Positions 7,217 through 12,259 of a stretch of 12,259 bases of DNA are shown one piece after another (position 1 is the stretch's first letter; each line of letters starts with the position of its first letter). This DNA is from Candidatus Zhuqueibacterota bacterium. GTDB taxonomy: Bacteria > SM23-31. The translations under genes were made by a program, and so were the position numbers. Under the pieces are notes generated by a model, which did not search any database, was not told the origin of the DNA, and saw only the letters and a list, made by a program, of their open reading frames with translations. The stretch covers positions 1-12,259 of the forward strand of contig JADFON010000027.1 in assembly GCA_022562855.1 (NCBI GenBank), read 5' to 3'.

Positions 7217-8449
7217 TTGAATTTCACTTTCAAATACCCTGATAAGATAAAATTAATCGCATACTGTTTATTGATTTGCATTTTTTTTGCTTGTGCCCAA
7301 AGAGGTCTTCTCAGTGACGATTATCCCGATATTGCCGGTACTCCAAAGCTGCCGCCGGATGAATACTATAACGAAAACCCCACTTTTATTGCTTTTGCCG
7401 ATTCGCGACCGGGATGGAAGGCTCTCGAGAAGTTTTTAAAACCGGATAATTGGTTTACCTGGAAAATGCTGCTCTTTCCGTTCTATGAGATTTATTGGAT
7501 TTGGAATGGATTTATCGGTGGTATAGAAGCGTTGAGAGGCGATACCGAATTCGGGAAAAAAGAAAGAATCTTAGTTAGACAGGCAATCTACAATGAGGCA
7601 AAGCGGTCCGGCGCCGATTTCCTCCTTTCAAGCGAATTTGTATACGACGGTAGATATCCCCATGAATGGCTCCGGTTTTTGAAAGAAATCGAAGAGCATC
7701 CACTGCTCAATGACATTCCGCTTCTTCCCGTGATTGGTAATCACGATTTTTACGGCGATACTGAATTCGGAAAGCGCAATTATGAATATGTGTTTGATTA
7801 TCCACCGTTTTATACGCTGGAATTTCCCGATATGGTGCTTATAGTCGTAAATTCCGGGATATTGTTGGACCAGAATCAATTGATAGATGATGATGAACAA
7901 GACGCTTTGTTCAGCAGGTGGTATGTTTCCGATGACGGTAATCCGGAAAAATCCTGGCTTGAAAATGTATTGATTAATACAGACAAAACCTTTACAATAC
8001 TTTCCATGCACCATACCCTGATCTCTTCGGGAATACATCACTCTGATTGGGATAATACCGATAACGGAAGGAATCTTCACGAGAAAAGACAAAAACTAAT
8101 TGCTTTGCTTAAGGAATATGGTGTTCAGCTTATTCTGAGCGGACATGAGCATCATTACGAGCATTATGTTCTCAATTATCAAAAAGAAGGTAAACAAGAA
8201 ATGCACTTTGTTGTCGGCGGCGGCGGCGGCGTACCGCTCAGAAATATCCCCGATCAAACCGTAATCGACCGTTACCTCACCGAATACTCGAACAATGGGT
8301 TCGACGTTGAGCAGGTGAAATTGGAAAAAATATTTAATTACTCATTAGTTGAAGTCGAAGCCGAACGCGTGACGGTTAAGACTTACCGGGTGCCGATATC
8401 GGGTGAAAATGCAGTAATCCTTGTAGAAGAATTCATTATAAACAAATAG
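7217..8449 (+). CDS. Calcineurin-like metallophosphoesterase lipoprotein with altered metal motifs
   Basis: The protein has 410 residues. The TTG start is backed by GAGGA(A) at 7205-7210, six bases upstream. It begins with a hydrophobic segment and a weak lipobox FFAC (Cys26), so it is probably a lipoprotein. Metallophosphoesterase motifs in order are ADSRPG (Asp62, with Arg64 where D-x-H has His), LLSSEFVYDGRYPHEW (Ser139-Glu140 where the family has Gly-Asp), a perfect GNHD (174-177), MHHT (His265-His266) and SGHEHH (309-313). A later VVGGGGGVP turn is also typical. The Arg in motif I occurs in other members that read DSR. Loss of the bridging Asp in motif II is less common and could lower activity or change the metal. 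The gene starts 16 bases after the kinase-like gene, suggesting opposing or linked jobs. The substrate is unknown. Five tandem GGC codons (8216-8230) encode the Gly run. Confidence 0.83.
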   Translation: MNFTFKYPDKIKLIAYCLLICIFFACAQRGLLSDDYPDIAGTPKLPPDEYYNENPTFIAFADSRPGWKALEKFLKPDNWFTWKMLLFPFYEIYWIWNGFIGGIEALRGDTEFGKKERILVRQAIYNEAKRSGADFLLSSEFVYDGRYPHEWLRFLKEIEEHPLLNDIPLLPVIGNHDFYGDTEFGKRNYEYVFDYPPFYTLEFPDMVLIVVNSGILLDQNQLIDDDEQDALFSRWYVSDDGNPEKSWLENVLINTDKTFTILSMHHTLISSGIHHSDWDNTDNGRNLHEKRQKLIALLKEYGVQLILSGHEHHYEHYVLNYQKEGKQEMHFVVGGGGGVPLRNIPDQTVIDRYLTEYSNNGFDVEQVKLEKIFNYSLVEVEAERVTVKTYRVPISGENAVILVEEFIINK

Positions 8450-8463
8450 AATTACTTTTTAGC

Positions 8464-11238
8464 ATGAGAAATTTTCTCGAAAGAACATTGAATATTCGTA
8501 AAGGCGAAGCAGCCGTAACGCTGTTAATGCTCGGCTATATTTTCCTTGTATTATGTATATATTACTTATTGAAACCGGCAAGGGATGCGCTGTTTCTTGG
8601 CGATAAGTCCTGGACCGACCTTCCCTATGTTTTTATACTTATTGGGATTGTGGCAGTCCCGGTCAATTTCCTGCATGCTGCTGCAAGCAGAAAATTTCGT
8701 CTGAATAAGCTGATCATAATAACTTTTTTGATCCTGGCGTCAAATCTTATCCTGATCCGGTTGATAATGAATTATGAATTTGCCTGGACTGCCTATGTTT
8801 TTTATATATGGGTGAGTATTTACGGAGTATTGGTAACTTCACAATTCTGGCTGTTCGCAAATGCGATTTTTACACCGCCGCAGGCAAAACGGCTTTTTGT
8901 TCTTTTTGGCTTTGGAGCTATAATAGGAGCGTTCGCAGGAGGTGAGATTACTAACATTCTGTCAGATTTTATGTCGGGACCAAATCTTCTCTTCGTGTGT
9001 ATGGGGCTTTTATTGCTTTGTATCGTTTTGGTATACGCTATCACGCTATTGAAGCGAAAAGATCTGGAAGAAAGACCTGCGGGTTCACGAAATAAAGAAA
9101 AACCGAAAGAGAGTTTCGCTCAAGTAATCGAGTCCATTAAGAGTTCCCGTCACCTTTTATTAATCGTCGGCATTATCGGGATGACAATGGCGACTGCTTC
9201 ATTCGTAGATGTTCAATTTAAAGCAACGGTACAGGCAGAATTTGCAGGCGATGTAGATGGAATGCGTGCGTTTCTCGGCGTTTTTTACGGTAGACTGAGC
9301 CTTGTATCCCTTTTGATGCAGTTGGTATTTACCCGGTTTGTCCTGAAGCGGATTGGGGTTGGGGGCATCATCATGTTTCTGCCTCTCGGGTTGATTCTCG
9401 GTTCTGCTGCTATGTTTTTGATGCCTGGCTTAATCGCAGGAGTTTTGTTAAGAGGAGCCGACGGTTCTTTGAAATACTCGATTGACAAAACGGGAAGAGA
9501 GCTTTTATTCCTGCCTGTCCCGATTGAAGTAAAAAACCGGGTGAAGATTTTTATAGACGTAATCGTTGACAGATGGGCGCGCGGTTTATCCGCCGGTTTT
9601 ATTCTTCTGTTTCTGTACATTTTCGGTGAGGAAGTGAGACTGCTCAGCATTGCCGTACTGGCAATGCTCGTAATCTGGATGTTTTTTATTATCCTGATAA
9701 GAAAAGAATATGTTTTTGCGTTTAGGAAGGCTATCGACCGCAGAGACATCGACCCGGATGAATTGAGGATCAATATACAGGATGCATCGAATATTGACAG
9801 CCTGATTCGTACGGTAAAAAGTGATAACGATAAGCAAGTGTCGTATGCCCTTGACATGCTTTCTTCTGCAAAAGATGTGGAATTGACCGAACATCTCGCC
9901 CCTTTACTCAATCATGATCTAAAGAGTATTCGTCTGAAAGCGCTTACATTGTTACGGAATCAAAAAGATGATACTCTACAACCGCAAATGGAAAAACTCC
10001 TTCAGGAAAAAGACCCGGAGATTCAACTTGAGGCTATGCGGTACTTGTGCTCCCGGGCGGGTGAAAACCGAATGTCCTTGATTGAGGGATACCTGAATCA
10101 GCCGGATCCATGTTTGAAAGCTACCGCTCTTATTTGTGCATCGGAAGAAGCCGGAACAGACATCCGGAAATTTGTAAATGCAGAAACTATAGAAGCGTTG
10201 TTGCGCGAATCCGGCGATGAATCTGAATTTTGCAGGATTCAGGCTGCGCGTGCTGTAGGAAACATACACGATACTGAAACACGTTCAATATTATTGAAAT
10301 TAATCGACGACAAATCGCCGGTGGTAGTTCGGGAAGCATTGAAGAGTATCGGTCGTACGCAAGACCGGGATTTTATTCCGGTTTTGATAAAAAGAATCGG
10401 AGATAAAAACTATAAGAACGATTTTCGTGAAACTATCACTGCATATGGAATAAAAGTGGTAGGCACGTTAAGCGATTATCTTTCCGATGAAACCGTTGAT
10501 AAAAATGTTAGAAAACACATACCGGCAGTATTGAGTAAAATACCCGTTCAGGAATCGGTAAACGTTTTGATTGCAAACTTAAGCAAAGCCGAAACCCCTG
10601 TCAAATATTTTATATTGAAGGCGATAAACAAACTTCATGAAAATTATCCCGAATTGCGGATCAATCCGAAAAAGGTCGATTCAGTTTTCCTGGACGAAAC
10701 AAAAACGTATTATGAAATATTGCAGATACTGCATTTACATAAGAATGACAATGGTAATGAGGCTGCGGCTTTGCTGAGAAAGGCTCTTGAAGAGGAATTG
10801 GATCACAATCTGGAGCAGATATTTCGTGTTCTCGGTCTTAAATACCATTGGAAGGATATCCTACTCGCATACCTGGGAATAACAAGCGATAGAGCCGTGC
10901 TCAGGGACAATGCAATCGAGTACTTAGACAATATTCTTGGAATAGACCACAAGAAATACCTTCTTCCGTTACTTGACCGCGGCGCTGATGAAATTGCGAT
11001 AAAGCATGGTCGAAGCATGTTTGCAATTAAAGAAATGACCATGGGAGACTCGATAGAGTATCTTATTCTGAGTAATAATGCCTGGTTGAAAACATGCGCT
11101 ATTTATTATTTGAAAGACCATAAAGTGGATAACTTCGAAAGTCTGAAAGCGCAGATTGTTGAATCGATCAACGATGCAAATCCGTTTGTAAGCGAAACTG
11201 CAAAACTTGTATCCGGAGAAATAAACAAACTAAATTAA
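8464..11238 (+). CDS. ATP/ADP-translocase-like (Npt/MFS-type) membrane protein with HEAT-repeat tail
   Basis: The protein has 924 residues. Residues about 15-415 hold roughly twelve membrane helices with the pattern of the Npt/TLC nucleotide-translocase group: YYLLKPARDALFLGD (33-47), QFWLFANAIFTPPQAKRLF (127-145), GAFAGGEIT (155-163) and LKYSIDKTGRELLFLPVP (336-353). A charged loop at about 196-226 divides the two halves. Residues about 440-924 are soluble, formed by repeated helix pairs of HEAT/Armadillo type (for example DPEIQLEAMRYLCSR and SPVVVREALKSIG), and would probably lie in the cytoplasm as a binding scaffold. True ATP/ADP exchange is documented in obligate intracellular bacteria and plastids. 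Homologues with HEAT tails in free-living bacteria have no settled substrate. The gene starts 14 bases after the previous stop, with no clear Shine-Dalgarno sequence before the ATG. Its size, more than double a plain transporter, comes from the repeat tail. Confidence 0.85.
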   Translation: MRNFLERTLNIRKGEAAVTLLMLGYIFLVLCIYYLLKPARDALFLGDKSWTDLPYVFILIGIVAVPVNFLHAAASRKFRLNKLIIITFLILASNLILIRLIMNYEFAWTAYVFYIWVSIYGVLVTSQFWLFANAIFTPPQAKRLFVLFGFGAIIGAFAGGEITNILSDFMSGPNLLFVCMGLLLLCIVLVYAITLLKRKDLEERPAGSRNKEKPKESFAQVIESIKSSRHLLLIVGIIGMTMATASFVDVQFKATVQAEFAGDVDGMRAFLGVFYGRLSLVSLLMQLVFTRFVLKRIGVGGIIMFLPLGLILGSAAMFLMPGLIAGVLLRGADGSLKYSIDKTGRELLFLPVPIEVKNRVKIFIDVIVDRWARGLSAGFILLFLYIFGEEVRLLSIAVLAMLVIWMFFIILIRKEYVFAFRKAIDRRDIDPDELRINIQDASNIDSLIRTVKSDNDKQVSYALDMLSSAKDVELTEHLAPLLNHDLKSIRLKALTLLRNQKDDTLQPQMEKLLQEKDPEIQLEAMRYLCSRAGENRMSLIEGYLNQPDPCLKATALICASEEAGTDIRKFVNAETIEALLRESGDESEFCRIQAARAVGNIHDTETRSILLKLIDDKSPVVVREALKSIGRTQDRDFIPVLIKRIGDKNYKNDFRETITAYGIKVVGTLSDYLSDETVDKNVRKHIPAVLSKIPVQESVNVLIANLSKAETPVKYFILKAINKLHENYPELRINPKKVDSVFLDETKTYYEILQILHLHKNDNGNEAAALLRKALEEELDHNLEQIFRVLGLKYHWKDILLAYLGITSDRAVLRDNAIEYLDNILGIDHKKYLLPLLDRGADEIAIKHGRSMFAIKEMTMGDSIEYLILSNNAWLKTCAIYYLKDHKVDNFESLKAQIVESINDANPFVSETAKLVSGEINKLN

Positions 11239-11293
11239 ATACCGGATTCGAAAATAATTGTTTTGATTATTCCACAAAAGAGGTAACGACGCT

Positions 11294-11746
11294 ATGCTGA
11301 CAGCAATTGAAAAAGTCATATTTTTGCAAAACGTAGACATATTTACCGAAGTCCCGACCGAACATCTCGCCTATCTTGCTGCAATATCCGAAGAGGTTCG
11401 GTTTCTTACAAAAGATGACATTTATAAAGAGAATGACGCGGCGGATTCGCTCTACGTGGTAATGGACGGAAAGATAAAACTTCACCGGGACGGAGATGAA
11501 ATAACGGTCGCCGGACCGAATGAAGCATTTGGAACATGGGCGCTGTTCGATGAGAAACACAGGGTAGCAACGGCAACCGCGGTCGAGGATTCCAAGCTGC
11601 TCAGGATAGACAGGGAAGATTTTTATGACATTCTGACAGACCATGTTCAGATAATTGAAGGAATTTTCAAAACATTGGTAACAAAGCTTCGGGGAATGCT
11701 CGACCGTGTCAGCAGCGGTTTTCCTAAGAAAGACGTGAAAGAATAA
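11294..11746 (+). CDS. Single-domain cyclic-nucleotide-binding-like protein
   Basis: The protein has 150 residues, almost all one cNMP-binding (CRP-type) domain: a short helix (1-15), the DIFTEVPTEHL entry motif (15-25), a beta-roll with DSLYVVMDGKIKLHRDGDEI (51-70), and a phosphate-binding cassette FGTWALFDEKHRVATATA (79-96), then a C-terminal helix. Arg90, which holds the cyclic phosphate in the family, is present. The Glu of the usual F-G-E, which binds the ribose, is Thr81, so ligand affinity or identity may differ. No HTH domain follows, so it is not a CRP-like transcription factor. AGAGG (11279-11283) lies 10 bases before the ATG. It is the last gene of the operon, 55 bases after the transporter-HEAT gene; such domains are sometimes fused to or next to this transporter type, which suggests it gates or binds the HEAT tail. 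Confidence 0.83.
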   Translation: MLTAIEKVIFLQNVDIFTEVPTEHLAYLAAISEEVRFLTKDDIYKENDAADSLYVVMDGKIKLHRDGDEITVAGPNEAFGTWALFDEKHRVATATAVEDSKLLRIDREDFYDILTDHVQIIEGIFKTLVTKLRGMLDRVSSGFPKKDVKE

Positions 11747-11842
11747 ATTAACCCGTTGTGCTATTTATTTCTAAAGTGATTAATGCCAATTATTATCTTT
11801 TATCATAATAACTAATACAATTGTTATTGCCGCTTCACCTTC

Positions 11843-11936
11843 CTGTCATTCCCGCGCAGGCGGGAATCTCTGCGGTAAATCTACATCCGTAGTGGTTTTT
11901 GTTCCGCAGAGATTGCCCCTAACGGGACAATGACAG
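11843..11936. repeat. REPIN-like palindromic repeat
   Basis: Two 33-base arms face each other. Both start CTGTCATT and end AATCTCTGCGG when read inward (11843-11875 and the complement of 11936-11904). The left arm contains its own 8-bp hairpin ATTCCCGC-GCAG-GCGGGAAT (11848-11867). The right arm has a diverged core with CCC-TAAC-GGG. The 28-base centre includes a small CTAC-ATCC-GTAG hairpin (11881-11892). The GTCATTCCCGC opening is common in intergenic repeats of many bacteria. Confidence 0.75.
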
Positions 11937-12033
11937 CACTACGAATAACAGCGAAGATTATCGGGAATCAAGTCAATGCATTTCTTTGAATGCTATCTGG
12001 ATTTCGTGTACCCAATAAAAGGGACCACATAGT

Positions 12034-12084
12034 GGCAGGCCCAATTACGGGGCAGGCACTCCCGCTTGCCGGGACGGGATGACA
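12034..12084. repeat. Third GC-rich repeat block, possibly a solitary REP half
   Basis: GGCAGGC occurs twice (12034-12040, 12051-12057). A CCCGCTTGCCGGGACGGG segment (12061-12078) with hairpin potential follows, ending GGGATGACA. Read on the minus strand it opens TGTCATCCCG, close to the opening of the palindrome at 11843, so it may be a diverged relative without a partner arm. Confidence 0.4.
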
Positions 12085-12259
12085 TTTTTATTATGTATTT
12101 AATTAGCACATCGGGTTATAGTATTAATTGTCAAATTTCAATTTCCTTCAATTATTTTCTCCGCTAAAAAACAGTTATTGAAATGGTGGCAATTGCCGGC
12201 TTTGGCGGCGTTTGACTATCTTTCACACGGACATTGAACAAAAATTCTCCCGACTGTGA

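Larger units (their letters stand above)
11749..12118. mobile_element. Candidate MITE-like element bounded by 19-bp inverted repeats
   Basis: The left end (11749-11767) and the reverse complement of the right end (12100-12118) both read TAACCCGWTGTGCTAWTTA, differing only at the two W positions (17 of 19 identical). TA stands at both outer edges, which would fit a TA target duplication with ACCCG as the true tip, as in IS630/mariner-type elements. At 370 bases with no coding capacity it would be non-autonomous. This is based on a single copy in the window. Confidence 0.5.
11747..12259. other. Gene-free region with nested inverted repeats
   Basis: I find no credible coding region on either strand in these 513 bases. 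They hold a segment bounded by imperfect terminal inverted repeats (11749-12118), a compact palindromic repeat inside it (11843-11936) and a third GC-rich hairpin-prone block (12034-12084). No ordinary hairpin-plus-T-run terminator for the operon stands out; the palindrome may do that job. Bases 12119-12259 show nothing I can assign. Confidence 0.7.

Noticed and set aside
7628-8092. 154-codon open frame on the minus strand
   Set aside because: It is antisense to the conserved phosphoesterase core, including GNHD and the HH motif, and has no own features.
8216-8230. (GGC)5 run as a phase-variable repeat
   Set aside because: A triplet repeat cannot shift the frame, and the Gly run is a normal feature of this phosphoesterase family turn.
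9285-9911. 208-codon open frame on the minus strand
   Set aside because: It lies wholly inside the transporter gene, whose protein sequence has clear family motifs. The antisense product has no recognisable domain and is Ser/Arg-rich, as shadow frames often are.
11790-11811. TTATTAT/ATAATAA hairpin as operon terminator
   Set aside because: The 7-bp stem is AT only and no T run follows, so it is too weak to call.
11747-12259. CRISPR array
   Set aside because: The repeats are inverted, few and unevenly spaced. There are no regular direct repeats with unique spacers.

Overview
The window looks like chromosomal DNA of a Gram-negative (outer-membrane-bearing) bacterium of moderate to low GC content. 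Signs of this are respiratory complex I, an Omp85-type outer-membrane barrel, several lipoproteins and secreted proteins, and a transporter-HEAT protein of the nucleotide-translocase type. The mix of genes recalls little-cultivated lineages around the FCB group (Marinimicrobia, Calditrichota, KSB1, Gemmatimonadota-like), but this placement is an impression from gene content, not a computed result. All eight coding-gene stops are TAA or TAG; none is TGA. That fits with the selenocysteine tRNA gene found here.

Layout. (1) 1-1409, plus strand: the 3' two thirds of nuoN (complex I), then a seven-iron ferredoxin gene (fdxA). (2) 1451-1484: a strong hairpin terminator usable on both strands. It separates fdxA from a convergent secreted M28-type metallopeptidase gene (1546-3615, minus). 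(3) 3756-3848, minus: a tRNA with a UCA anticodon and a long variable arm, i.e. tRNA-Sec (selC). (4) 4005-11746, plus: a clear sigma70-type promoter followed by five tightly packed genes. They encode a POTRA-less Omp85-family barrel, a lipoprotein with protein-kinase-like catalytic motifs, a lipoprotein of the calcineurin-like phosphoesterase fold with altered metal-binding motifs, a 12-TM ATP/ADP-translocase-like protein with a long HEAT-repeat tail, and a small cyclic-nucleotide-binding-domain protein. (5) 11747-12259: about 510 bases with no gene, mostly filled by nested inverted repeats: a TIR-bounded, MITE-like segment containing a REPIN-like palindrome.

How the genes may work together. 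nuoN and fdxA belong to electron transfer. selC implies that selenoproteins are made elsewhere in the genome. The five-gene plus-strand cluster is the most interesting part. A kinase-like lipoprotein and a phosphatase-like lipoprotein are encoded directly behind an outer-membrane pore protein, and in one transcription unit with an inner-membrane nucleotide-transporter homologue and a small cNMP-domain protein. An envelope phosphotransfer system that needs nucleotide outside the cytoplasm is one reading. It is an inference from motifs and gene order only.
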